DNA from: Ancistrus triradiatus
Lineage: Eukaryota; Chordata; Actinopteri; Siluriformes; Loricariidae
Direction: 5' to 3'
DNA: 64,000 bases
Assembly (NCBI GenBank): GCA_025084515.1
Contig: JAJAGP010000230.1
Location: forward strand, 457,288-521,287
Position numbers and translations under genes: made by a program. How positions within the stretch are numbered: the stretch's first letter is position 1; each line of letters begins with the position of its first letter. Shown in pieces: positions 25,801 through 37,085 of this stretch. The notes below the pieces were generated by a model, which was given only the letters and a program-made list of their open reading frames with translations, was not told where the DNA came from and did no database searches.

Positions 25801-25890
25801 CTAGAGATTGGACTGGAACTGTTTACACCACAGAATTACTAGATGATTTACATTTTGCTCTAAATGGACCTGGATGGAGTGAGCTGTTCT
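22890..25890. other. Intergenic DNA, no gene seen
   Basis: Three kilobases without a recognisable element. The 117-codon frame at 24312-24665 has no known motif. Parts near 24300-25700 are GC-richer than the surroundings and look unique. Confidence 0.5.
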
Positions 25891-25896
25891 GTTTAT

Positions 25897-26520
25897 AACC
25901 CCAAATCAGAAGAAGTTGGGACTGTATGGAAAATGAACATTTTAAAAAAATGCAGTGATTCTAACGTTTACGTTGACTTTTTGATTTAATTGCAGATAGT
26001 AAGAACTTGATATATTTCATGTTTTATCTTCTTTGTTAAAAAAACATCCATTCCTGAATGTCAGGCCTGCAAGACATTCCAAAAAAGTTGGGACAGTGGC
26101 AATTTAGGGCTAGTAATGAGGAAAAAAACGAAATATTTGTGTCATTTCAAACAGGTGATTATCATCATGATTTGGAGTCTTTGATGATTAAAGCTGGGCA
26201 GTAGATCTGTGGTAGCCTAGTGGCTAAGTTACTGGACTCTAGACCAGAAAGTCCAGGGTTTAAATCCCACCTCTGCCAAGCTGCCACTGTTGGGTCCTTG
26301 AGCAAGACCCTTAACTCACAATTGCTTGCATTGTAAGATTGTAAGTCGCTCTGAATAAGGGTGTCTGCTAAATGCTGAAATGTAGTCTCCAGTTTGTCAA
26401 TAAATGTGTGAGACAATTATTGAAATGTTTAAAAACAATGTTCCTCAAAGAACGACTGGAAGGGACTTACATATTTCTACCTCTTCAGTCTATAATATCA
26501 TTTTTTCTGATTTGGGGTTG
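25897..26520 (+). mobile_element. Non-autonomous DNA transposon with AACCCCAAATCAGAA ends, carrying a SINE
   Basis: The left end is TA|AACCCCAAATCAGAAGAAGT and the right end TTTTCTGATTTGGGGTTG|TA. A SINE of about 180 bases (26208-26385) sits inside it. Without the SINE the element is about 440 bases. The matching interior piece TGTTCCTCAAAGAACGACTG is also found, reversed, at 14060. I do not know the superfamily; TA duplication suggests Tc1/mariner. Confidence 0.75.
26208..26385 (+). repeat. tRNA-derived SINE nested in a DNA transposon
   Basis: GGTAGCCTAGTGGCTAAGTT, GGGTTTAAATCCC, GAGCAAGACCCTTAACTCAC and GGGTGTCTGCTAAATGCTG. It lies inside the element at 25897-26520, so it is the younger insertion. 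Confidence 0.8.
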
Positions 26521-27057
26521 TACATGCAAGATCAACAAGGAAGGATGGACTGTAGTGACATTTTAGAATCAAAGGATTCCTCACAACTAACTGAAGAAGG
26601 GGAACTTCACTTTTTCTACGTGGTTCGGTTTTACATAGTCAAACACTGAGCAGGAAAACATGATATGCGAGGTCTGAAGCTCAGTGGTTGGAGCTGGAGG
26701 CATCAACAATCCTTATCAGCTAATCAGTGTTACGAAAGCAAAAGATGTGTGCTGCATCCAGTGGTGTTTGGATGTTAAAAACACTGCAGACCCAAAGAGA
26801 TTCCTCACTTTTGGAAACTTCTCTCACATTGCTAAAGCAACTCCATATGACAGGAACCCTAACAGATGGAAGGATTTAATGAATGCCATTGTACCTCATA
26901 TTCATAAGGATATATACATATACACACATACCATGATAAAGGATTTTATCCATATTGCCTACTCCTAGTTACATCACCAGAGAAACATCATAGCTACTTT
27001 AACATTTACAGATTGACTAACCCAGAGCAACTTCAAATAGTGTTGCTCAAGAGCTAA

Positions 27058-27136
27058 TGTGGCGGCTGTGAGATTTGAACCCTGAACCTTCTGGTCCATA
27101 ATCCAGGATCTCAACCACTAAGCCAACACACTCCCA
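27058..27136 (-). repeat. tRNA-like part of a SINE
   Basis: GAGATTTGAACCCTGAACC and CTCAACCACTAAGCCA are the reversed box B and box A. The tail half is missing. Confidence 0.65.
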
Positions 27137-27177
27137 TATAATAAACCACTGATAAAGAGCTTCAATGCCATTTACTC

Positions 27178-27330
27178 ATTTAGCAGATGCAATTAGCAGA
27201 TACTGTCGTACAATCCAAGCAATGGTGGGTTAAGGGCATTTCTCAAAGACCCAACAGTGGCAGCTTGGGAGAGGTGGGACCTTCTGGTCCACAGTCCAGT
27301 ACTTTAACTGCTAAGCCATCACACTCATGG
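27178..27330 (-). repeat. tRNA-derived SINE
   Basis: TTTAGCAGATGCAATTAGC, ATCCAAGCAATGGTGGGTTA, CCCAACAGTGGCAGCTTGG and TTTAACTGCTAAGCCATC run in reversed family order. Confidence 0.75.
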
Positions 27331-27414
27331 GTTCGACCCAAAACAGAACTGCAGCTAAAGGAGAGTTCATCAAGTAAATTAACAGACTATTTTGTGTTAC
27401 TGCTACAGAGTATG

Positions 27415-27565
27415 GTACAACGCGTTTAAGGTATCGGATTATTGACCTAAAAGATCTAGTTTTCCAAGCTTGCAAGATCCTAAACCCAAAATAGCTTGGG
27501 TTGTATTTTAAATTTGTATTAGTTGTAAGTCGCTCTGGACAAAGGCGACTGCTCAGGGCTCTAAA
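27415..27565 (+). repeat. tRNA-derived SINE, diverged
   Basis: CTTGGGTTGTATTTTAAATT and GTTGTAAGTCGCTCTGGAC match the family tail; the tRNA-like head is weak. Three SINE copies thus lie within 510 bases. Confidence 0.6.
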
Positions 27566-28739
27566 CACCTGAGTAATTTGCTAATCTTATGTGTTTTTGT
27601 TTGTCGTATAACACTGGAAGTCAAAAGTTTGGACACACCTCATTGGATGCTATACAGTTTCCAGACGGGAATGTGAATGAGTTTAATTAAGACATGATAT
27701 CAACAACAGTTTGATTAATTCGACTAAACTGAATGTGTTTATCTGTTACTATGACTTGAGTGAAAATAATGCCACATGTTCTGAATAATCAACTTTAAAA
27801 TCCTGGTCACTGACAAGTGTTTACATACTTTCAAACTATATGTGTTATTTTATTGTTACTTACAGTCAGCTCATGAATTATTGGCATCCTCAGAATTTCT
27901 TCTAAACAATATGGCACTGAAGCATCTTCGCATTTATATTAGACATTTTTATTCGGCTGAGTGTTTAGGAACTTTTCAGCTTCGTCCATGACTTTCTGTT
28001 TGGCTGCGATGTAAATACACGGCGACACAAAGTCCAAATTCCATTAGGCCTTCATCAATATGAGAAAGTTTAGAGAGCGTACAAATAAAATTAAACAAGA
28101 GCGTGTTGACCTTCATAAATCAGTGGCCAAAAAAATAGCTACGGATCTGAAAAAATGTCTGTAGCTGTAATGAAGCTGCCTGGAAAACTTCCCCAATTGT
28201 ATTTTGCTCCAACACACAGTAAGGAGAAGGGGAGGTTTGCAGAGGATGGAGCATTTTGGGGTCAGAAACCCAGACGATTGCTTAAAGACTACACAGGAAG
28301 CCTGGCTTCCCCTTCAAATTCATTGAAATGTGGTAATGAAATGTTTACCAAAGCATTTGCACCATTATTCATCTTGATGGAATTCAACAGTTTAGCCAAT
28401 CATATGATCAAATATCTCAGTGCAGTGTCACGCTCTTTGTTCATTAAACTCAAAATCCTTCGGATAAACAGCACAGTTCAGACAGATACGTAACAGACAC
28501 TCATTGAAGCCTGTGAGTCTCTGAGTGTCTGTATTCGTTACAAAGATAAGCGCTCATTAGACAAATGGCTTTCAACAGCATCACTGGCAGTGATTGGCAT
28601 GTGAGCTGAAGTACCATACTTCATTAGATCCAGAAACTTTTCCAATTTCAATAAATCTGCCCCAGTAAGTCTTACAATTTGTTTGCAATTTTTACAATTT
28701 GCAAAGGTAAAATAACATGTTTTGTCATTTAAGCAATAG

Positions 28740-28805
28740 ATGGAGTGTGTTATGAGCCGAAGGCTAGTGCCATAGACAATTGCAGCCATGATGTTATTCG
28801 CAGTG
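28740..28805 (-). repeat. Dispersed repeat Y, copy 3 (fragment)
   Basis: GCCATAGACAATTGCAGCCA then TGATGTTATTCGCAGTGCAT match the inner part of copies 1 and 2 on the minus strand. Confidence 0.5.
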
Positions 28806-29024
28806 CATACAGTGTGTACCCCTTCTGACAAAATACTTTATGGATATCAAAATACAGATCAACCTCCCTCAAAAAATCCAACTACAGATGACAAAAGTAG
28901 CACGTATGAAAGAGCACAACACAAATTATCATCCGAAGGGGAACACAGAAATGTAGACAGAATTCATTCTAATGATCAATTTTGATTGGTTAGTAGCACT
29001 TTCAGTCATATATATATGTATACA

Positions 29025-29843
29025 GTTTCCTGTAGCTGTTGGTCAGTCCTGCACATCGGCTTGGAGGAATTTTAGCCCATTCCTCCGTACAGAACAGCTT
29101 CAGCTCTGGGATGTTGGTGGGTTTCCTCACATTAGCTGCTCGCTTCAGGTCCTTCCACAGCATTTCCATTGGATTAAGGTCAGGACTTTGGCTTGGCCAT
29201 TCCAAACCATGAACTTTATTCTTTTTTAACCATTCTTTGGTAGAACGGTTCAGAATTCATTGTTCCATCAATGATGGCAAGCCGTCCTGCCCAGATGCAG
29301 CAAAACAGGCCCAAGCCATGATACTACCACCAGCATGTTTCACAGATGGGATAAGGTTCTTATGTTGTCATGCAGTGTTTTCCTTTCTCCAAACATAGCA
29401 TTCTTCCAATAGCCTTCTGGCTTGTCTACATGATCTTTAGCAAACTGCAGACGAGCAGCAATGTTCTTTTTGGAGAGCAGTGGCTTTCTCCTTGCAGCCC
29501 TGCCATGCACACCATTGTTGTTCAGTGTTCTTCTGATGGTGGACTCATCAACATTAACATTAGCCAATGTGAGAGAGGCCTTCAGTTGCTTAGAAGTTAC
29601 CCTGGGGTCCTTTGTGACCTCACAAACAATCACACACCTTGCTCTTGGAGTGATCTTTGTTGGTCGACCACTCCTGGGGAGGGTAACAATGGTCTTGAAT
29701 TTCCTCCATTTGTACACAATCTGTCTGACTGTGGATTGGTGGAGTCCAAACTCTTTAGAGATGGTTCTGTAACCTTTTACAGCCTGATGAGCATCAACAA
29801 CTCTTCTTCTGAGGTCCTCAGAAATCTTCTTTGTTCGTGCCAT
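29025..29843 (-). pseudogene. Tc1-like transposase, internally deleted
   Basis: The best preserved transposase of this window. From the Met at 29843 it reads MARTKKISEDLRRRVVDAHQ, the two helix-turn-helix halves joined by GRPTKITPRARCVIVCEV, then STIRRTLNNNGVHGRAARR and KKNIAARLQFAKDHVDKPEG. After YWKNA a deletion of roughly 60 bases near 29397 removes the block that carries the first catalytic Asp (LWTDE), and the frame is lost soon after. A second open piece at 29002-29205 gives EWPSQSPDLNPMEMLWKDLK with the NPxE signature. Function is therefore lost. The DNA-binding half is intact and could in principle still be translated, but I see no evidence of use. Confidence 0.87.
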
Positions 29844-29954
29844 GATACACTTCCACAAACATGTGTTATGAAGAGCAGACTTTGATAGATCCCTGTTCTT
29901 TAAATAAAACAGGGTGCCCCCTCACACCTGATTGTCATCCCATTGATTGAAAAT

Positions 29955-30090
29955 GTACATTTACATTTATGTCATTTCAGCAGACGCCCTTATCCAGAGC
30001 GACTTATAACTGATTCTTTCAATCCAAGCAATTGTGGGTTAAGAGCCTTGCTTAGTGACCCAACAGTGGCAGCCTGGCACTGACTCACAC
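29955..30090 (-). repeat. tRNA-derived SINE nested in the Tc1-like copy C
   Basis: ATTTCAGCAGACGCCCTTAT, AGAGCGACTTATAACTG, TGTGGGTTAAGAGCCTTGC and CCCAACAGTGGCAGCCTGG run in reversed order. The tRNA-like head is cut short, so it is truncated at that end. Confidence 0.75.
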
Positions 30091-30349
30091 CTGACTCTAA
30101 TTTCACCTTCAAAAGGTCTACTAATCTTAGAAGTTCACATACTTTTACCACTCATTAATATGTGATGTTGGATCATTTTCATTAATAAATAAATGACCAA
30201 GTATAATATTTTTGTCTCATCTGTTTAACGGGGTTCTCTTTATCTACTTTTAGGACTTGTGTGAAAATCTGATGATGTTTTAGGTCATATTTATGCAGAA
30301 ATATAGAAAATTCTAAAGGGTCCACAAACTTTCAACCCCTTTTTTAGTC

Positions 30350-30515
30350 TTGGTCCTTCCAAGGTTTCTTCCTTATGAAATGTCGGGTATGAGTCTTTCC
30401 TTGCCACTGTTGCTCCAAGCTTGCTCAATGCAATTTGGACCTAAATAATAGAAAATGGTAAAGCTGCTTTAAGACAGTGCTCTATCATGAAAAGTTCTAT
30501 AAGAATACGTTTGAG
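30350..30515 (+). repeat. Dispersed repeat Z, copy 2
   Basis: CCTTCCAAGGTTTCTTCCTT, TCTTTCCTTGCCACTGTTGC and AAAGCTGCTTTAAGACAGTG. It starts directly at the end of the Tc1-like copy C. Confidence 0.6.
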
Positions 30516-30519
30516 TAGT

Positions 30520-33250
30520 TTGAGTAGTAAGCTCTGAATGAAGCTTTTAACAAAACCGTTGCAGTCCCTTGATCTGAACTAACTGAAAGCTTGTGGCTGA
30601 GCTGAAGAGAAACAAGAGAAAATCTAGAAGATTGGTTGAGATTTTGTTTGTTTTTTATCTCCAGTCTTACGCTTTATAGGAGGAGTCAATAAATGGCGTA
30701 TACAACCAAGAACAGCCTCTGGCAAATCAGCGTGTTGGTTTTCCCTCATGGCCTTACAGGTACTTAAAGGCGTTCCAAAGTCACAAAGCGCCTTTTTTAC
30801 TGTAGTGATTTGGGAAGCTGTTGTGTTTTTGTGGTTGATTAGTCACCCACCAAGACTGCTCAGAGAGAAGAAAAAGGAGCTCTCTCTCTCTCATCTAGAA
30901 ATAGGATCTACCTCACCCCTTTATGTAATGTGTACACAATTAAAATTTAATACACCATTTTCAAAGACTTGCTTTATTCCAGACAAGCCATAAATCACCC
31001 AAGTCGAGGCTTCTGATTGGTTAGGGCTGGCTTATGGGCATGGGCATGGCTAGCAGTTCAAGCTTGTTGCAGGGCTTCATTCCTATAATATCAGACCTGA
31101 GTCACTCTCGCTAATTTGAAGTTCAAAGCGTTAGAGCAGGGTGATAAGTACTGTAAGAACCTAGAATAATTAATGCTTAAATTACATGCTGGAACGCTGC
31201 CACAAAAAAGCAAGAAAGTATGCTTGTAAATGTGTCTCTTTCCCCGAGCTACAGACAGTGTTAAAGTACCTTCAAAGGTTTTAAACGTGACACATTACAC
31301 CCCTTTTTCAGAAGGTAACACAGTTCCCTGGGCCCTTAATGAAATGCTGTACCAAGCTTTGCTCCAAATAACACAGGTCGGGCGGACACCTTCTCATCTC
31401 GTCTAAGCAGCACTTTTTAGAACGTTTGGTTTTGAGAACCTGTTCCTTTAAATGATATGAAAAAAGATGATATCTTCATATTTTCTGGGATTTCATCGAT
31501 GATGATAATTAGGCGATACTTTGGCAGAGTATATCTTGCTTCTAAAGTATTCACAAGTTGTTTGAACCCATCTCTCTCAACCGCCTGAATTGGAACTGTC
31601 TCTTTCATGATGCAGTTTTTCTACAGCATTTGTTTTTCTTACCATCCATTGCTTTTTTTTTTTCGTAAGGCATTGTTTTTTGCAGAATGATTCCAGTAAG
31701 GTTTGCTGAGTGTGTTTTTGTGCTGTTACCTTAGCCAGTTTAAACCTGTTGTGGACATGGAAATGTTAGTTGTCGCGCTGTCTTTCTGACTTTTGCACAA
31801 CATCTGTCTTTTCAAACAACTGCCCACACAAACACAGGGAGAACCTGCAAAGTCACACAGAAAGGACCCAGGTCACTCCAGCTGGGATCAAACCCAGGAT
31901 CATGCTGCGAGGCGACAGCGCTATGATGCTGAAAATCAGGTTTCCCATTCAAGATACCCAAATGTATTTGGACAAGCACTGGAAAAGTGAGTCTTAAGTA
32001 ATATGTCTACTTTTAAAGGAAGATATACAAACACTCGGGCACGTCTGATCAAATTATGCTTTGTTAGTCTAGGATGAGAGGAATGAGAAGTTTGACTGTA
32101 CTATATTTCCACAAATGTGGTGCGTGTCAAAGTTTGCGTGCCTTTCCAGTTTCACTAGTGTCGCAGAAGATCTTCAAGGTGCAGGCTCACCTTGGAAGAC
32201 CTTTTGGACACATTATTTAGACATGACTAGTCACGAGGAATAGTGTGACATGAACCTTCATTTGTATTAATTACATGCAACAGGTTTGCTTAATTACAAT
32301 TTCTTTGGCATTAAACTCGGCCCTATAATTAACCCTAGAAACTCCTCAAATTACGCTCATTAAGCAAATGGAAATGTAAACCAGATGACCTTATTTTCCC
32401 CCTTAGAAACATAGACATGGTTTAAATCAGCTTGGACAGTTTGTGTGTGTATGTTTTTTGTTGTTGTTTTGTTTTTTTAACCCTGCAAAGTGATGGAAAG
32501 TTTATGATTCGTTATGCTTGGATTATGGGCGGGGCTAGCAGTCCGAGCTTGTTTGTCGACTTCATTCCAGTAATTCAATTCTCATGCTGGCTAATTTGAC
32601 TTTCTAATCATTCGTCGTGTGGTATTCGTTTGTAATGTGGACTTAAGCTGATGTAGGAACACAAAAAGAAAATGGTGTACAGTTAATACAGTGTTTAGCT
32701 CCTTAAGTGACAGATATTGTATGTGAGCTTAAATGAACATAAGTATGTTGACACCCAAACAATATAGGCCTTCATTCAAAGCACTCGTTTGGAACTCATT
32801 TTTAAATACAGGTATGTGCCATTTAACAACCGCATTACCTTCTGTGCAACAGGTCCTCAACCATAACCATAGTCTCACTCAAGTGAATGTGACCCAGTTT
32901 GTATAGTTCTAGGTTAGAGAGAATGTACAGATAGTCGGGGGCAAACAAGGGGTACTACTTGCAATAGGACACACACTTATGAACGCCATTTACAGCTTGT
33001 TGTAAATAAGTAGTGGAAAGTCATCCACACAAACATGAGGAACTTACACAAAAAAGTCTCTCAACACATCAACCAAGTTTAGAAAGTAAGCCTTCGAGAG
33101 AATGATGAATGCTCTTTAACTCCTACCTCTGCTCGTGGATCTGCAGTGTTGATTGGTTTGTGTGACCAGCTAGGCAGAAGAAGCAAAAGGCACTACACTA
33201 GAGTGAAACAAAACAATAATAATACACTTCCATTACATCATTAAGTAATT
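30520..33250. other. Intergenic DNA, little seen
   Basis: A decayed repeat scrap lies at 31830-31930. A 60-base phrase near 31945 (ACCCAAATGTATTTGGACAA) resembles one at 7440 (AACCAAATGTATTTGCACGG). The rest holds nothing I can name. Confidence 0.5.
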
Positions 33251-33256
33251 AACATA

Positions 33257-33604
33257 CAGTGGTGCTTGAAAGTTTGTGAACCCTTTACAATTTTCTATAT
33301 TTCTGCATAAATATGACCTAAAACATCATCAGATTTTTACACAAGTCCTAAAAGTAGATAAAGAGAACCAGTTAAAGAAATGAGACACAAATATTATACT
33401 TGGTCATTTATTTATTGAGGAAAATGATCCAATATTACATATTAGTGAGTGGCAAAAGTATGTGAACCTTTGCTTTCAGTGTCTGCTGCTGGGTTCTCTT
33501 TATCTATTTTTAGGACTTGTGTGAAAATCTGATGATGTTTTAGATCATATTTATGCAGAAATATGGAAAATTCTAAAAGGTTCACAAACTTTCAAGCACC
33601 ACTG
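33257..33604 (+). mobile_element. Foldback MITE derived from the Tc1-like family
   Basis: The element opens TA|CAGTGGTGCTTGAAAGTTTG and closes AACTTTCAAGCACCACTG. The two arms are each about 170 bases and complementary almost throughout, with only a short junction near 33475 (TGCTTTCAGTGTCTGCTGC). All transposase sequence has been lost, so this is a nearly perfect hairpin derived from the family at 1719 and 29025. The right-hand TA is not conserved (GA). Confidence 0.87.
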
Positions 33605-33719
33605 GAGCCATATGTTATAATTACTAAGTAAAATATAGTAATTAGAGTTCAGTACTGCACTGTATACTGTAACATGATACGTCAGGCACCACCGTACAGA
33701 GTCTTTGCCGTTTTAACTG

Positions 33720-33895
33720 TACACTATATGGCCAAAAGTATGCAGACTCCTTCTAATCAGTGATCTGTAATTTCAGCCACCCCAACTGCTAACAGGTGCA
33801 CGGTATGAAGTTTACAGATCTGGAATCTCCATAGACAAACAGTGGCAGTAGAATGGGCTGTACCGAACATCTCAGTGACTCATAATATGCGACAC
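33720..33895 (+). repeat. Terminal-repeat element TATGGCCAAAAGTTTGTGG, copy 3
   Basis: CACTATATGGCCAAAAGTAT opens it and CCATAGACAAACAGTGGCAG with CATCTCAGTGACTCATAAT follow, as in copy 1. No transposase is visible. Confidence 0.6.
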
Positions 33896-34085
33896 TTATA
33901 GGTTTCCCCTAAAAAGTTAATCAACTTTGCATACTGTCCTATTAAAGCTAATAGAAATGGTTTCCCAACTTTGATGGCAAACCTCATTATCTACTAGAAA
34001 CCTTGAACTGGATGAATTGGAAAACCAACGCTTTGTTCATTCATTTTATTTAATGTCACTCATATTTATAAATTATTTAAGTTAC

Positions 34086-34365
34086 TGTCCTATTGTAAGT
34101 AGTACTCCTTTGATTATATTCTCTCTAACCTATAACTATATAAACTGGTTCACATTCACTCTTTGACTCTCTGTTTCTGGTTCATCTGGCTGATCTTCCG
34201 TGTTGTTCCTAATACTGACTATCGACGCAGTTTTGTCTTCCGTCAAACAAAAGTATCAGGTCAGCATACCATCCTGTTAAGTGTTACGGCTTTAACCTAC
34301 ACAGGGTCGGAACAATACATTACTGTACTTTCTATAATTATTGTGAATTTCTATAAACTTACAAA
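34086..34365 (+). repeat. Dispersed repeat X, copy 3
   Basis: Starts TGTCCTATTGTAAGTAGTAC and shares CTATATAAACTGGTTCACAT and TTTCTATAATTATTGTGAAT. It lies about 480 bases after the Tc1-derived hairpin at 33257-33604. Confidence 0.7.
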
Positions 34366-34369
34366 AGGT

Positions 34370-37080
34370 GTAGCATGTGTGTTGTGTAGATGGTAGCGTT
34401 CCACTCTTGTTTTCGTGTTCTTGTGAAAATTCCCTGTTATTTACATTACAGTAGCCTAAAAAGACAGAGTGACCATGGTAATGCCCGACCAACCCACAAT
34501 TAGTTTCAGTTAGATTGTATCGATGGTTCTGGGTAAGGGATAAAGAACTCCATGAGAACTGCATGTGTGAACTGCTAAGAAGAAGGGGCGTCCAGATACT
34601 TTAAGCTGTCTCGTGTAAGTCAATTTCCACTCTGCCCAAGAGTCACACTCGGCTTCTGGATACCGTCACCCGCAGACACGCACAGATTGAATCTGACAGC
34701 ATATAACCAATCCGCTTGAATGTGTGACCCGTATTAACAAGAACCAGCCTGGTCCACTGAGGGCGAGAAGTTGTTCCTGCAACATGGATTTCATCAAAGG
34801 CGACGGCCACAATTACTTAACCGAGCTCCCAGCCTTGGAATCGGCAGCGGAGCCTTTTAAAAAAGCTTGAAAGCCATGCGTAATCCTGCCTTGCGGCGGT
34901 CCCGATCAGACCGGGGCCGCCTCGCTTACTGTATGAAGCCCTGCAGATGGGACACATGGTGTTTGTTTGTTTAGCGCTCGGCTCATCCGTCATTCAGGAG
35001 TCAGAGTCCGTGGACGGGCACGCGCCCGACGTTTTCATAGCAGGTAAGATAGCAGGGTGATACTCAAATAATGGCCCGTGGTAATGTTTGGATTAAGCAA
35101 AATGTAGAATAACAAGACGTGAGCCGGTTCATTGTTTTAGTGCGGGCTACATCAGAGGATTTGACAAATGGCTGTAATTAAAGTCATTAAGTGCTACACG
35201 CCTCGCTGACAGAGCGTGAGGAGCGCTGTCGCCCGAGCCGTGCGTCCCTCAGACATTATCTCAAGGGTGCTCAGATATGAACCTGGCTTGAGATAAGGTT
35301 TGGATTTATGACATTTTTATGAAAGCTATTGTTTATCTTGGAATCGGCTTCACAGCAGGATGAGGTGATCTTTGATGTCAATGTGTCTCTTGTTATTTCT
35401 CTATCACTGGCCTCAATCGATAAGTCTTCTGGATGTGATGTTTATGCATGAACGCGTAAACATTGCATAACTGCGATCAAAACTCGATTACCTTATAAAT
35501 GCTGGGGCGATGACCAAATCTCAGGGCGCCGAAACCCCACTTCCAGACGTGACCGTTGGCCAAACAAACAGGCCACAGAGCAAGCCGTCGGAAAAACTTC
35601 TACCGAGTTTATCAGCTGCGACTTCAGTCGGGATTATCTCCGTTATCCTCCCAAACCAGAACCATGTCTTTATGATACCAACAACATGACGATCGGATTC
35701 ATACCAAGGACGTTAGAATTGCTCTCCAACCTCGACTGGTTCTTGTTATTGACCCCCAGCCGCTCTGAAGTTGATTTTGCATGGCAGTTGTTTGTAATGA
35801 AAAACTGCAAGGCCTTTCTTTGGTAAAAAAAATTTTCAGCCTTTCCCCAGGAGCTTTTCCATTGCTTCTTTTGGTAATTTTGCCTTTAAACAACAGCTGG
35901 TCACTGGCAACAAATATATGAGGCAAATCATATTCACATTACACACTCATATTTGAGGGCTATTGTTTGCCGTTTGACCACAAACCTGTTTTTCATCGAA
36001 ACCACACGAATGACACAACGAAATTGTCGCTAGGCTTGAGTTTCATTAGAAGAAATGTTTCTCTTCTTTCCTTCACCACATGAAATGTCCATTTATTATT
36101 GGGAGTCTGATGGATACTCCAGAAGGAATGCAGTTTTTGCCTCTTAGGCCTAGAAAAGAAATCTACAGGTCTGTTCACTTGCCAAGGGGGTTTGCTACAG
36201 CGCTTGTTGTGTTTCGTAATTAAGCGATAGAACACGAGAGTTATCTCACGCAGGCGCGAGCCAAAGGCGGGTGCCGTAGATAATCGCAGTCGTGATGTTA
36301 TTCGCAATAACACACAACCTGGAGTGATCGACTGCTTTTATACGAAAGTTGTTTTTACAACAAAATAAATCGAAGAAGCCCCAAATTTCATACTGATCAC
36401 GTTTTAATTCTGACAATACCCTCTGCTAAAAAGTAGGTCCACAACAAATGAGTAACAATTCCCTATCCTGCCTTTACACAGTGTGCTACACAACGTTTAT
36501 ATAACACTACCAAACAATACTATTTAGTTATTTATGATGATTATTCTGTTATTTGTATATGTTACATTTTTGTGTGCATAAAGCATGTCATTATTTGGCA
36601 ATCTTATCTTATCTTAAATTATTCCACACAACTCTCCAACACACCTGATTTGGCTAATTATGTCTTTTATCGCTGTAATTAGCACCTTCATAACTCTTTA
36701 ATAACTCTCTTCATAGTTCTTTAATAAGGGTTTGCACTGCAAAACAAACATCACAGGAGAGTCGTGACAGCTCAGGAGCAGAATGGCTCATCAAATCGCA
36801 GGTTATAAAGGCACCACGAATCACACGCTAGCTAGTTTTGCCGGTCGCACACTAGCTACGGCACTGGGCAGGCCATTTCTTCCATGCATGCTAAGACAAA
36901 TATGTCCAACTTTGCAAACTGGAATGTTGTGGGATGACTGAGAGCAGAGCAGAGTGTTGGAGAGCTAGAATGATTAACGATTGTAATCTTGAAACCACAG
37001 CAAATCTCTCTCAGAGCCTTGATGCAAAGTAACCATAGACTGACATGATCTAGCATTGCTCCAGCACTGGTGTTCACAGC
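34370..37080. other. Upstream flank, mostly unique DNA
   Basis: Apart from repeat Y at 36240-36470 this stretch looks unique and is GC-richer at 34780-35240. It lies 4-6 kb upstream of dkk2 and could hold regulatory DNA, but no specific site can be named. Confidence 0.4.
36240..36470 (-). repeat. Dispersed repeat Y, copy 2 (reversed)
   Basis: The reverse complement of copy 1: GTGATGTTATTCGCAATAAC, then AAGAAGCCCCAAATTTCATA and AGGTCCACAAC in the matching order. Confidence 0.6.
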
Positions 37081-37085
37081 CCAAC

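Larger units (their letters stand above)
29025..30336 (-). mobile_element. Tc1-like DNA transposon, copy C, carrying a SINE
   Basis: Read on the minus strand this copy starts near 30336 within the long terminal repeat (TTTGTGGACCCTTTAG against the TTTGTGAACC of other copies) and ends at the transposase C-terminus at 29025 (AACAGCTACAGGAAAC), so its far terminal repeat is missing. A SINE interrupts the untranslated leader at about 29955-30090. The word CTCACACCTGA occurs on both sides of the insert, which may be a duplicated target or slippage. Confidence 0.85.

Noticed and set aside
28538..28831. 97-codon minus frame containing MSEGVHTVCTANN
   Set aside because: Overlaps repeat Y and has no recognisable domain.
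29370..29885. 171-codon plus frame
   Set aside because: Antisense shadow of the minus-strand Tc1-like transposase.
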